From contig CALSQO010000001.1 of assembly GCA_943788495.1 (NCBI GenBank), forward strand, positions 248,001 through 312,000: a DNA stretch of 64,000 nucleotides, written 5' to 3'. Origin of the DNA: UA16 sp905478895. GTDB lineage: Bacteria > Bacteroidota > Bacteroidia > Flavobacteriales_D > Sanyastnellaceae. This document shows, piece after piece, positions 33,496 to 42,433 of this stretch. Both the position numbers and the translations under genes were made by a program. How positions within the stretch are numbered: the stretch's first letter is position 1; each line of letters begins with the position of its first letter. The notes under the pieces were generated by a model that searched no databases, was not told where the DNA came from, and was given only the letters and a program-made list of their open reading frames with translations.

Positions 33496-34806
33496 ATGTC
33501 CAGTTTTATCATTGAGGGCGGGCACCAATTGTCCGGAGAGGTTATTCCGCAGGGAGCGAAGAACGAAGCCCTGCAGATTCTTTGTGCGGTTTTACTGACG
33601 GCTGAACCGGTGACCATTTCCAATTTGCCCGACATCGTGGACGTCAATAAATTGATTGACTTGCTCGCTGGCATGGGCGTGAAAACACAGCGCAAAGGAC
33701 CCGGATCCTTCCGTTTTCAAGCGGATGATGTCAACCTGGATTATTTCAAAACCGAAGAGTTTCGTCAAAAAGGGGGGGCACTCCGCGGGTCCACCATGAT
33801 TTTGGGACCCTTGTTGGCCCGATTTGGCACAGCGGCGCTTCCAAAGCCGGGTGGGGATAAAATTGGCCGACGCCGAATGGACACGCACTTCATCGGTTTT
33901 GAAACCCTTGGGGCCACCTTTGACTATGATTCGAAGTCGGCCTTTTTCGAAGCCCGTGCTGAAAACGGTTTGAAAGGCACGTACATGCTGTTGGATGAGG
34001 CTTCAGTCACCGGGACGGCCAATATCGTCATGGCTGCATGCTTGGCCAAAGGCAAAACGACGATTTATAACGCGGCTTGTGAACCGTATTTGCAGCAATT
34101 GTGCAAGATGATCAACCGCATGGGGGGCAAGATCACCGGCATCGGCTCCAATCTTTTGGAAATCGAAGGAGTTGAGTCGCTCGGAGGTACGGACCACCGT
34201 TGCCTTCCCGACATGATTGAAATTGGGAGTTTCATTGGTCTTGCGGCCATGACGAAGAGCGAGATTACCATCAAGGATGTCGCTTACGATGAATTGGGTG
34301 TGATCCCGCGAATGTTTCGGAAACTGGGCATCCAACTTGAGCGAAGGGGTGATGATTTGTTTGTGCCTGCCCAAGATTCCTATGCCATTGAGCCGTTCAT
34401 CGACGGATCGATTTTGACCGTTTCTGACGCACCTTGGCCGGGCTTTACGCCTGATTTGTTATCCATCGTTTTGGTCACAGCCACGCAGGCCAAAGGCAGC
34501 GTATTGGTCCATCAGAAAATGTTCGAAAGCCGGTTGTTCTTTACGGATAAACTCATCGATATGGGGGCGCAAATCATCTTGTGCGATCCGCACCGTGCGA
34601 CGGTCATAGGCATGGATCGAAAGAGTCCGTTGCGCGGCGTTACCATGACCTCTCCTGACATTCGTGCAGGTGTTTCCCTTCTCATTGCTGCGCTGTCTGC
34701 AGAAGGCCAATCGGTCATCCACAACATCGGTCAAATCGATCGTGGCTACCAAGACATCGAAGGAAGGTTAAAGGCCTTGGGCGCGCGCATCGAACGGGTC
34801 GATTGA
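33496..34806 (+). CDS. murA: UDP-N-acetylglucosamine 1-carboxyvinyltransferase MurA
   Basis: 436-residue first enzyme of peptidoglycan precursor synthesis (enolpyruvyl transfer from PEP to UDP-GlcNAc), cytosolic. Catalytic Lys22-Asn23 are in PQGAKNEALQ; the substrate loop reads ALPKPGGDKIGRRRMDTH. At the place of the E. coli Cys115, which fosfomycin alkylates, there is Asp121. Asp at this place keeps activity but gives fosfomycin insensitivity in other bacteria. Conserved AGVSLLIAAL near the end confirms a full-length enzyme. The ATG at 33496 is preferred to 33409, whose extra sequence is not MurA-like. Confidence 0.95.
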   Translation: MSSFIIEGGHQLSGEVIPQGAKNEALQILCAVLLTAEPVTISNLPDIVDVNKLIDLLAGMGVKTQRKGPGSFRFQADDVNLDYFKTEEFRQKGGALRGSTMILGPLLARFGTAALPKPGGDKIGRRRMDTHFIGFETLGATFDYDSKSAFFEARAENGLKGTYMLLDEASVTGTANIVMAACLAKGKTTIYNAACEPYLQQLCKMINRMGGKITGIGSNLLEIEGVESLGGTDHRCLPDMIEIGSFIGLAAMTKSEITIKDVAYDELGVIPRMFRKLGIQLERRGDDLFVPAQDSYAIEPFIDGSILTVSDAPWPGFTPDLLSIVLVTATQAKGSVLVHQKMFESRLFFTDKLIDMGAQIILCDPHRATVIGMDRKSPLRGVTMTSPDIRAGVSLLIAALSAEGQSVIHNIGQIDRGYQDIEGRLKALGARIERVD

Positions 34807-34822
34807 TGTCGTAAATTGCTGC

Positions 34823-35395
34823 ATGATTTTGAAGACAACAATGGGTGCAGCATTGATTGCATCAGCGGCCTGGTTTTCCTACCAGCCGACCACGGATATG
34901 CCCGCATTTGCCGCGACAGAAGTGGTGGCTCCAACGCTTCGTGTTGGCACCGCCATCGGAGATTTAGCGCCTGAAATTGCACTGAACAATCCCAAAGGCA
35001 AGCAGATGAAGCTAAGTGACCTTCGCGGACAATTGGTGCTCATTGATTTTTGGGCGTCGTGGTGTGGTCCGTGTCGCCGAGAGAATCCCAATGTGGTCAA
35101 CGCGTACAAAAAATACAAGAAGGCGAAGTTTAAGAACGCAGAAGGCTTCGAAGTCTACAGTGTGTCATTGGACAGCGATGTCCCACGGTGGGAAGCAGCG
35201 ATCAAAAAGGACAAACTGGAATGGAAGTGGCACGTATCGGATTTGAAACGATGGAACAGCGAGGCCGCGGCCTTGTATGGTGTCAATTCCATTCCGATGA
35301 GTTTTTTAATTGATGAGAACGGAGTCATTGTCGCGAAGAATTTGCGCGGTTTTGAATTGCATCGCAAAATTGATCAGCACGTCGAGTCTTTCTGA
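34823..35395 (+). CDS. TlpA-like periplasmic thioredoxin
   Basis: 190 residues: a hydrophobic N-terminal segment (signal peptide or anchor, residues 1-30) and an AhpC/TSA-TlpA thioredoxin domain from about residue 45, with the redox site FWASWCGPCRREN (Cys81, Cys84) and the cis-proline SIPMSFLID. Reduces or exchanges disulfides of exported proteins, or serves cytochrome c maturation. Follows murA by 16 bases on the same strand. Confidence 0.88.
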   Translation: MILKTTMGAALIASAAWFSYQPTTDMPAFAATEVVAPTLRVGTAIGDLAPEIALNNPKGKQMKLSDLRGQLVLIDFWASWCGPCRRENPNVVNAYKKYKKAKFKNAEGFEVYSVSLDSDVPRWEAAIKKDKLEWKWHVSDLKRWNSEAAALYGVNSIPMSFLIDENGVIVAKNLRGFELHRKIDQHVESF

Positions 35396-35490
35396 TTGAG
35401 TTTGCTCTTGGCGAAGACTGACAGGTTGTCGGTTGGGATCGCTTTGGCACTCGATTTGACTCTATGAGGTCAAATCACGTATTGAATCAC

Positions 35491-36093
35491 ATGGAAACAA
35501 ACCAAGCCGCAGCGGAGGAAGCCGCCGCAAACACCCCGGAAATGGGGGAAGTAGAGTCTCCAATCGAGGCAGAAGGCAGCACCGACGGAGAAGAGAGCAC
35601 CGAGTCAGCCGATGGCAACGTGGCAGACGCCCAACCAATTGATGACACTTCATCCGATTCTGCCAACGGAGAACAGACGGATTGGCAGGAACGCTACTTG
35701 CGTCTTTATGCGGAGTTTGACAATTTTAGAAAGCGTACCATGCGGGAGCGTGTTGATTTGATTCGGAACGCATCCCGTGAGTCACTCGAGAAGATGCTGC
35801 CCATTTTGGATGATTTTGCGCGAGCGGAAATGGCTTCGAAGGATGCTGAGGATGCCGCGGCGTTGAAGGAAGGACAGGCACTCATACAGACCAAGTTCAA
35901 GCAAATCATGGAATCGCAGGGTGTGCAGCAGATTGAAGTCAACCCGGGCGATGCATTCGATGTGGATTTGCACGAAGCCATCACCCGCATTCCTTCGCCG
36001 GAGTTCAAGGGGAAGGTGGTAGATGCGGTCGAGGCCGGCTACAAATTGAATGATACAGTCATCCGCTACGCCAAAGTGGTCGTAGGAGAATAA
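35491..36093 (+). CDS. grpE: GrpE nucleotide exchange factor
   Basis: Co-chaperone that releases ADP from DnaK. About 200 residues: a long acidic, low-complexity N-terminal tail, the coiled coil (WQERYLRLYAEFDNFRKRT), and the C-terminal beta domain with GDAFDVDLHEAITRIP and the final VIRYAKVVVGE. An in-frame ATG at 35464 would add nine residues; the choice between the two is open. dnaJ follows after 12 bases; dnaK is not in the window. Confidence 0.92.
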   Translation: METNQAAAEEAAANTPEMGEVESPIEAEGSTDGEESTESADGNVADAQPIDDTSSDSANGEQTDWQERYLRLYAEFDNFRKRTMRERVDLIRNASRESLEKMLPILDDFARAEMASKDAEDAAALKEGQALIQTKFKQIMESQGVQQIEVNPGDAFDVDLHEAITRIPSPEFKGKVVDAVEAGYKLNDTVIRYAKVVVGE

Positions 36094-36105
36094 GGGAATG
36101 AAACC

Positions 36106-37221
36106 ATGGCGAAGCGCGATTATTACGAAATTCTAGGGGTTGACCGAAAGGCATCAGGGTCGGATGTGAAACGGGCTTACCGCAAGCTGGCCTTGAAGTA
36201 CCATCCGGACAAGAACCCGGATGACTCCAAGGCAGAAGAAAAATTCAAGGAGGCCGCAGAAGCCTATGAAGTTTTGCAAGACGATCAGAAACGAGCGCAA
36301 TACGATCGGTTCGGACATGATGGATTGAAGGGAGGCGGCGGACCCGGTGGTGCGGGTTTTGGCGGCATGAATATGGAAGACATTTTCAGCCAATTTGGGG
36401 ACATCTTTGGTGGAGGGTTCGGTGGAGGTCAAGCCGGTGGAGGTCGCCGTCGTCGAATGAAGGGTTCGAATTTGCGCATCAAGGTGAAGCTTACATTGGA
36501 AGAGATTGCGGCGGGAGTGGAGAAGAAGGTAAAGGTTTTCAAGCAGGTACAGGCGGACGGTGCAGAATACAGCGATTGTCAGACCTGTCAGGGCACCGGC
36601 CAAGTGCGACGCGTTCAAAACACCATTTTGGGACAAATGCAAACGGCATCGACGTGCCCGCAATGCCAGGGAGGAGGCCAGTCGGTCAAGAACCGTCCAG
36701 CGGGTTCGGATGAATGGGGAATGGTGCGGAAAGAAGCGGTTGTCAATATTGACATTCCCGGGGGAGTTGAGGATGGCATGCAGCTGAGCGTCCGTGGCGA
36801 AGGCAACGGCGCTCCCATGGGAGGTGTTCCCGGCGATTTGCTCGTGGTCATTGAGGCAATTCCTCATGACGAATTTCAACGCAACGGTAAGAATTTGCAC
36901 CATGACTTGTACATCCCATTCACGGATGCTGCGCTCGGTGCTCAAGCTGAAGTACCCTTGTTGGGGAGCAAGGCCAAAATCACCATTGAGCCGGGAACGC
37001 AAAGCGGACGCATTGTCCGGCTCCGCGGCAAAGGCCTGCCGTCGGTGGACAGCTATGGACAGGGGGATCTATTGGTCAACATTAACGTTTGGACTCCGAA
37101 AAAACTTTCGAAAGAAGAACGCGAGTTGCTGGAGAAACTCCGCGATTCCGATAATTTCAATCCGGATACCGATCACCAAGAACGAGGCTTTTTTGATAAA
37201 GTACGTGATATGTTCACCTGA
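36106..37221 (+). CDS. dnaJ: Chaperone DnaJ with only half of the zinc-binding region
   Basis: 371-residue Hsp40 co-chaperone of DnaK. J-domain with HPD at residues 33-35, a Gly/Phe-rich linker (about 73-113), a cysteine-rich region and two C-terminal substrate-binding domains. A standard DnaJ has four CxxCxGxG motifs. Here only motifs II (CQTCQGTG, Cys158/161) and III (CPQCQGGG, Cys184/187) remain; motif I is replaced by KQVQADGAEYSD and motif IV by NRPAGSDEWG. In known structures motifs I and IV together bind one zinc and II with III the other, so exactly one zinc centre has been lost. Behind grpE, same operon. Confidence 0.95.
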   Translation: MAKRDYYEILGVDRKASGSDVKRAYRKLALKYHPDKNPDDSKAEEKFKEAAEAYEVLQDDQKRAQYDRFGHDGLKGGGGPGGAGFGGMNMEDIFSQFGDIFGGGFGGGQAGGGRRRRMKGSNLRIKVKLTLEEIAAGVEKKVKVFKQVQADGAEYSDCQTCQGTGQVRRVQNTILGQMQTASTCPQCQGGGQSVKNRPAGSDEWGMVRKEAVVNIDIPGGVEDGMQLSVRGEGNGAPMGGVPGDLLVVIEAIPHDEFQRNGKNLHHDLYIPFTDAALGAQAEVPLLGSKAKITIEPGTQSGRIVRLRGKGLPSVDSYGQGDLLVNINVWTPKKLSKEERELLEKLRDSDNFNPDTDHQERGFFDKVRDMFT

Positions 37222-37239
37222 CCATTAACTTCGTCTCCT

Positions 37240-38190
37240 ATGGAAAAAGGAGCTGCTTTGGTCATTGACCATGTCTCGAAATCATATGGGCCGCAAAAAG
37301 CACTAGACGCTGTCCGTTTTACCGTACCAAAAGGAAAGGTTTTTGGTTTGTTGGGCCCCAACGGTGCGGGCAAAACAACTTTGCTGCGCATGCTCAACGG
37401 CATCACCCGAGCTGACGCCGGATCAATCGCATTTTTTGGTGAGCAACTTTCGCGCCGGCATCTGCCGCGCATTGGCTATTTGCCCGAAGAACGGGGTTTA
37501 TACAAAACCATGCGTGTGGGTGAACAGGCGCTTTACTTTGCACAGCTGCGCGGCATGAAAAAAGAGGACGCCCGAGCGAAGCTCATGCATTGGTTCGAGA
37601 AGTTGGAAGTGGACGGTTGGTGGAACAAAGAAGTCAGTGAAGTGAGCAAAGGGATGGCCCAGAAAATCCAATTCATCCTCGCAATTTTACACGAACCCGA
37701 TCTGCTGATTTTGGACGAACCCTTGAGTGGTTTTGATCCCATCAATGCACAACGGGTGCGCAGTACGATTCAAGAGATGAGCAATCAGGGAGACACCACC
37801 ATTTTACTCTCTACACATGACATGGGCAGTGTAGAGGAGATGTGCGATGAGGTGGCGCTTTTGCACCAAGGAAGTTTGGTGTTGAACGGGCCGGTTCAAA
37901 CCCTGCGAGATGAGGCCCGTGACGGTCGCGTGCAAGTTACTTTTCGAGGCACAGTGATGCAGTTTACAGTCGCCCTCGGTGCCAGTGCCGAATTATTGGA
38001 AGTGACTTCGGATGCACCTCGACCAGGGGAACACACAGCAATGTTGCGTTTGCCATCCGCTACCGATTCATCCCAATGGATCCACTGGATTTCGGGAACG
38101 GTGCAATTGACCTCTTGCACGGAATGGCAGCCGAGCATGCGGGATGTATTCATGCAGGCAGTGAAGGAAACATCAAAAGTTGCCTCATGA
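37240..38190 (+). CDS. ABC transporter ATP-binding protein (NatA/drug-export type)
   Basis: 316-residue ABC ATPase with Walker A GPNGAGKTT, signature VSKGMAQK, Walker B LLILDEPLSG and the switch histidine LLSTHD. A C-terminal domain of about 90 residues after residue ~225 is typical of NatA-like and DrrA-like exporters. The permease gene overlaps the stop by four bases. Substrate unknown: Na+, lipid or drug export are the alternatives for this class. Confidence 0.92.
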   Translation: MEKGAALVIDHVSKSYGPQKALDAVRFTVPKGKVFGLLGPNGAGKTTLLRMLNGITRADAGSIAFFGEQLSRRHLPRIGYLPEERGLYKTMRVGEQALYFAQLRGMKKEDARAKLMHWFEKLEVDGWWNKEVSEVSKGMAQKIQFILAILHEPDLLILDEPLSGFDPINAQRVRSTIQEMSNQGDTTILLSTHDMGSVEEMCDEVALLHQGSLVLNGPVQTLRDEARDGRVQVTFRGTVMQFTVALGASAELLEVTSDAPRPGEHTAMLRLPSATDSSQWIHWISGTVQLTSCTEWQPSMRDVFMQAVKETSKVAS

Positions 38191-39506
38191 AAACGTTAAA
38201 GCACATCATTTACAGGGAATGGAGCACGCGCGTCCGGCGAAAGGCATTCTGGTTGGGTACACTGCTCATTCCCGCGTTACTTGCCGGGAGCATTGGGATA
38301 AGTGTTTGGATGAATTCAGGCGCTGAAAAGGAAGCAAAGGTGCTCGTTGTTGATGCCTCAGGATTGATCTCACGGTTTGACGATCGCCGGGAAGTCTGGC
38401 TCCCGACACATCCGGATTGTTTTCCGGAACGCTCAAAATTGATGTATCGATTTGCGCCGGAAGCCATGGGGGATGACGCATTTCTAGCATCGGATTTTGA
38501 CTTAATGGTTTTCTTCGATGACGGAATCCTGCAGCATTCGAGCGCGAAATATTACTACGAGAAAGCTCCCGCGATGTCCACGGAACGAGCCATTTCAAAT
38601 GACCTTGCTTCGGCCATTGAACGGTTCAAGGTCAAGCGCGATTTGGAACTTGATTTCGAGACGTACAAACGTCTAAAAACGTCCATTCAATTGGTAGGGG
38701 AAGATGTCGTTACACGCGATGGAAATGCAACGGGCAGGGCACTTATTGGCTTTTTTTTCAGCGCCTTGCTTTTTCTGCAAATCGTTATTTACGGCATGCA
38801 TGTCATGCGGGGCGTCATCGAAGAAAAGGCGAATCGAATCGTCGAGGTTGTGATCAGCGTGGTCACACCCATGCAACTCATGACGGGCAAAATCATTGGC
38901 ATCGGATTGGTCGGTTTGACACAGTTTGCTTTGCTGGCCGCATTGGGGTGGCTGATTTACTTCGCGGGAGGCCGCTGGCTGGAGGCCTCGGATTTACTCA
39001 AAGCAACATCAGATGCGTCGGTCAGCTTGGATTTTGAGAGTTGGATGGCGACGCAATCCGGATTGCGTTTTTTATTGGATGTCAATTGGCCGCTGATGGT
39101 GACAGCAGTGGCGGTCTTTTTTGTGCTGGGTTATTTCATGTACGCCTGTATTTTCGCGGCCATTGGCGCCGCTGTTGACCAAGAGTCAGACGCCCAGTAT
39201 TATACCATTCCAGCATTAATTCCGCCTATGTTGGCTTATCTCCTCGCTGCGTCATCCATTGAGAATCCCGAAGGAGACCTCTCGATTTATGGCTCATATT
39301 TTCCGTTAACAGCGCCCATCATGATGATGACGCGCATTCCGATGGGCGTGGATGGGTGGGAATTGCTTGTGGCGATTGGAGGAATTGGAATCATGTCCTA
39401 TTTGCTGCTGCTCGCTTCTTCCCGGATTTTTCGGTTGGGGATTTTGACCCGTGGGAAGCGATTTTCATGGAAGGATCTTTGGAATGGTTTGCGTTCGAGG
39501 CATTAA
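38187..39506 (+). CDS. ABC-2 type transporter permease (NatB-like)
   Basis: 439 residues. First membrane helix at residues ~18-38 (FWLGTLLIPALLAGSIGISV), a large external domain (about 45-185), then five further helices in the C-terminal half, including the conserved KANRIVEVV/ISVV-type segment (EEKANRIVEVVISVVTPMQL), which is typical of the NatB/YhaP family. Forms one exporter with the preceding ATPase. The ATG overlaps that gene's TGA. Confidence 0.9.
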   Translation: MKTLKHIIYREWSTRVRRKAFWLGTLLIPALLAGSIGISVWMNSGAEKEAKVLVVDASGLISRFDDRREVWLPTHPDCFPERSKLMYRFAPEAMGDDAFLASDFDLMVFFDDGILQHSSAKYYYEKAPAMSTERAISNDLASAIERFKVKRDLELDFETYKRLKTSIQLVGEDVVTRDGNATGRALIGFFFSALLFLQIVIYGMHVMRGVIEEKANRIVEVVISVVTPMQLMTGKIIGIGLVGLTQFALLAALGWLIYFAGGRWLEASDLLKATSDASVSLDFESWMATQSGLRFLLDVNWPLMVTAVAVFFVLGYFMYACIFAAIGAAVDQESDAQYYTIPALIPPMLAYLLAASSIENPEGDLSIYGSYFPLTAPIMMMTRIPMGVDGWELLVAIGGIGIMSYLLLLASSRIFRLGILTRGKRFSWKDLWNGLRSRH

Positions 39507-39527
39507 AAACCTTGCAAGAATTGCCGG

Positions 39528-40526
39528 ATGAGCCAAATGGAACGATCTCCAGAAACCCAAAAGCGCGTTGCGATTGTTGATTGTGGCACCAACACCTTCA
39601 CCATGGTGATTGTGGACTTGATTGCCATGGCTTGGGAGGAGGTGTTTCGACTTCGGTGCCAAGTTTTTCTCGGCAAGGGTGGATTTGCCAGCGCTTCGAT
39701 TTTGCCCGACCGATTTGCAAAGGGATTGGATGCATTGGGCATTCTGAAAGAAGCCAGTGTCAACTATAACGTGGATGAGGTGAGGGTTTTTGGCACCAGC
39801 GCCTTGCGCGACGCAAGCAATGCAGAAGATTTCTTAACGAAGGCGAAGGCCAAGGTTGGTTGGGACATTGAAATTATTGGAGGCGACGAAGAGGCCGACT
39901 TGATCCAATCGGGTGTGCAGTTGACCCTTCCCGCGTGGAAGGAACCGCTCATGATCATGGACATTGGAGGGGGAAGTTTGGAGCTTATAATTTTGACGCC
40001 TGGCACCGAAGGCGATTGGGTGAAGCGATGGTCGAAAAGTTTCGATGCGGGTGTTTCGAGGCTTGCCGAATTTGGGAAGCCATCGGACCCCCTGACCGAA
40101 GCGGGTGCGGAGCGATATGCAGCGTTTTTGGAAGAGACTTTGGCGGCAATGGTGGAGGGCATTCAAGCGCATGAACCGAAGCATTTGGTGGGCAGCAGTG
40201 GGTCGTTCGACACGTTTGTGGAACTCGTGCGGCACGCACAGGTTCCCGCATTTTCGACAACGCCGCCTGAAAAAGCCGTGAACGGTCATCCGTCCCTCCA
40301 GGTCATTGACCGCGATGGAATGATTGCGATGCATTCAAAATTGCTCAACTTGGACTTTGCCAATCGGTTAGCACTTCCGGGCATGGCGCCTGCTCGCGCC
40401 CGGCTCATACCGCTTTCGAGCATGCTGGTTCAAGTTGTACTCGCTGCATTACCGCCGGAATGCGATGTCTACCAATCGCCTTACGCCCTGCGCGAGGGAG
40501 CTTTGCACGCGATGATTCGCGAATGA
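39528..40526 (+). CDS. Ppx/GppA-type exopolyphosphatase/pppGpp phosphohydrolase
   Basis: 332-residue actin-fold phosphatase. Phosphate-binding motifs AIVDCGTNTFTMVI (phosphate 1) and MIMDIGGGSLELII (phosphate 2), and FGTSALRDASNA between them. Only the two ASKHA lobes are present; the C-terminal HD-like domain of long Ppx is missing, as in most Bacteroidota. It may cleave polyphosphate or pppGpp; sequence does not separate the two. Confidence 0.88.
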   Translation: MSQMERSPETQKRVAIVDCGTNTFTMVIVDLIAMAWEEVFRLRCQVFLGKGGFASASILPDRFAKGLDALGILKEASVNYNVDEVRVFGTSALRDASNAEDFLTKAKAKVGWDIEIIGGDEEADLIQSGVQLTLPAWKEPLMIMDIGGGSLELIILTPGTEGDWVKRWSKSFDAGVSRLAEFGKPSDPLTEAGAERYAAFLEETLAAMVEGIQAHEPKHLVGSSGSFDTFVELVRHAQVPAFSTTPPEKAVNGHPSLQVIDRDGMIAMHSKLLNLDFANRLALPGMAPARARLIPLSSMLVQVVLAALPPECDVYQSPYALREGALHAMIRE

Positions 40527-40592
40527 CCATGCGCAGCATTCGAAGTTTGGCAACATCTTTGCACTACGATTGAGACCCTTAAAGGAATACAA

Positions 40593-41780
40593 ATGACCAT
40601 GGCAAAGATTCTAATCATCGATGATGAAGCTCCCATTCGCAGCAGTTTGCGGGAGATTTTGGAATACGAGAATTACCAGGTCTCTGAAGCTGAAGATGGC
40701 GCGGAAGGCGTGAAGTTGGCTTCAAAGTTTGCATTTGACGTCATCTTTTGTGACATCAAAATGCCCAAGTTTGATGGGCTAGAGGTGCTCGATCTCTTCA
40801 AGGAAAAAGAAATTGCTTCCCATGTGGTGATGATCAGCGGACACGGCACAGTGGACACTGCTGTGGAGGCATTGAAAAAAGGTGCCTACGATTTCATTCA
40901 AAAGCCATTGGATTTGAATCGCATTTTGCTGACGGTTCGCCACGCGCTGGATCAAGGAAAACTGGAAAAGGAGACGAAACGTTTGGAGCGCAAAATCCAG
41001 TCAGAGCGGTCCACAGCTATCATTGGTGAATCCTCCGAGGTCCGATCCATCGTGGAGTTGATTTGCACGGTGGCTCCTTCAGATGCGCGTGTTTTGGTGA
41101 CAGGAGGCAACGGCACTGGCAAAGAGTTAGTCGCCCGGCAGCTTCATGAGCTGAGCACGCGACACGATCAGCCGTTTGTCGAAGTCAACTGCGCTGCCAT
41201 TCCATCAGAACTCATCGAGAGCGAATTGTTTGGTCATGAGAAAGGAGCCTTTACGAGCGCGGTGAAGCAGCGCAAAGGCAAATTTGAGCAAGCCCAGGGA
41301 GGAACCCTTTTTCTGGATGAGATAGGCGATATGAGCGCGTCTGCTCAAGCGAAGGTGTTGCGTGCTTTGCAGGAAAACCGAATTTCACGGGTGGGCGGTG
41401 AGAAGGAAATTGAAGTTGATGTGCGGATTGTCGCCGCAACCAACAAAGACCTCAAAGCGGAAATTGCGGCTTCGAGATTTCGTGAAGATCTCTACCACCG
41501 TCTGGCAGTCATTCCCATTCATGTTCCGGCATTGAACGATCGACGCGACGACATCCCGTTGCTGACTGCGCATTTCTTAGGAATCATCTGCGAGCAACAT
41601 GGCAAGGTGCAATTGGAGATGACAAAAGAGGCACAGGGAATGCTGCAATCGGCCAACTGGACCGGGAACATCCGTGAATTGCGCAATGTGGTGGAACGGC
41701 TGGTAATCCTCACCCCGAAAGGAGGGAAAATAGATCAACCCTTGGTCCGTCGATTTGGTGGGTTGACCTCGAACCCGTGA
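40593..41780 (+). CDS. Sigma-54-type response regulator without DNA-binding domain
   Basis: 395 residues: receiver domain (1-120; phospho-acceptor Asp54 in FCDIKMPK, Lys104), then an AAA+ sigma-54 interaction domain (about 143-380) with Walker A GGNGTGKE, Walker B GGTLFLDEIGD and the R-fingers in FREDLYHRL. The loop that touches sigma-54 reads GAFTSA (218-223) where GAFTGA is nearly universal. The protein ends right after the AAA+ lid, so the Fis-type helix-turn-helix normally found in NtrC-like regulators is absent. No partner histidine kinase is adjacent. An ATG at 40599 is an alternative start. Confidence 0.9.
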   Translation: MTMAKILIIDDEAPIRSSLREILEYENYQVSEAEDGAEGVKLASKFAFDVIFCDIKMPKFDGLEVLDLFKEKEIASHVVMISGHGTVDTAVEALKKGAYDFIQKPLDLNRILLTVRHALDQGKLEKETKRLERKIQSERSTAIIGESSEVRSIVELICTVAPSDARVLVTGGNGTGKELVARQLHELSTRHDQPFVEVNCAAIPSELIESELFGHEKGAFTSAVKQRKGKFEQAQGGTLFLDEIGDMSASAQAKVLRALQENRISRVGGEKEIEVDVRIVAATNKDLKAEIAASRFREDLYHRLAVIPIHVPALNDRRDDIPLLTAHFLGIICEQHGKVQLEMTKEAQGMLQSANWTGNIRELRNVVERLVILTPKGGKIDQPLVRRFGGLTSNP

Positions 41781-41875
41781 GTTTTCACCCTCGATGGGGT
41801 CATGATTTCAATATTTTAGCGTTGAGACTGTGAATACAATCGACTTGTATTGTGTGAGTTAAGAGGCAACCTTTG

Positions 41876-41883
41876 TAAGGAGG
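41876..41883 (+). promoter_or_regulatory. Strong Shine-Dalgarno supporting a TTG start
   Basis: TAAGGAGG lies seven bases before a TTG codon at 41891. Such a full ribosome-binding site is unusual among the genes here, most of which have none. The nearest ATG in frame is 34 bases away, too far for this site. Confidence 0.6.
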
Positions 41884-41890
41884 ACACGTC

Positions 41891-42340
41891 TTGACTTTGA
41901 ACACAATAGCACAAGCCATGAATACTTTTCACATTTTGGGTTGGGAATTGAGTGGAGGAGTGGTGATGATGACGGCGTTTTTAGCGATGATAGCAATCGG
42001 TGCAAATGCACGGCTGTTCATGAAATGTAACATTCCCGGTTGGAAGGCATTTGTTCCCGGGTACAACGTCGTCATGGCGATGAAAATCATCGGACGCCCC
42101 GCATCCCATGCATTGTTCTTCCTGATCCCAGGCTTTAATCTGTTTTTCTTCCTCCGCACCACCATTGAGCTTGCCCAGTCCTTTGGGAAAAAGTCCAATC
42201 TGGACTTTGCATTAGCTGCGGTGTTCAATGTGTTTTATGTGCTCAACTTGAGCCTTGCTTACCAGGAAGAATATGTAGGACCAGTGTATGGAAGGATGAC
42301 CACGTCGGATTCTAAGAATTCACCCTTGCACGCTGCTTAA
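41891..42340 (+). CDS. Small membrane protein, DUF5684-like
   Basis: 149 residues with helices at about 22-40, 68-90 and 108-122. The segment IPGWKAFVPGYNVVMAMKIIGRP, then a helix beginning FFLIPGFNLF, resembles DUF5684, a membrane family sometimes linked with signal peptidase-like proteins. Function unknown. The TTG start at 41891 is supported by a perfect Shine-Dalgarno; ATG at 41918 would be the alternative and loses nine residues. Followed by a strong terminator shared with the convergent alaS. Confidence 0.75.
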   Translation: MTLNTIAQAMNTFHILGWELSGGVVMMTAFLAMIAIGANARLFMKCNIPGWKAFVPGYNVVMAMKIIGRPASHALFFLIPGFNLFFFLRTTIELAQSFGKKSNLDFALAAVFNVFYVLNLSLAYQEEYVGPVYGRMTTSDSKNSPLHAA

Positions 42341-42361
42341 CTGAGGACAAATGCTGCAAAT

Positions 42362-42390
42362 AAAAAAAGCGCTCACCGAGCGCTTTTTTT
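42362..42390. terminator. Bidirectional terminator between the DUF5684-like gene and alaS
   Basis: AAAAAAAGCGCTC-ACC-GAGCGCTTTTTTT: a perfect 6-base GC stem flanked by A and T runs, so it can end transcription from both sides. Confidence 0.9.
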
Positions 42391-42433
42391 ATGGAATGCT
42401 GCATCTGCATCAACCACAGGACCCTGATTGGAA

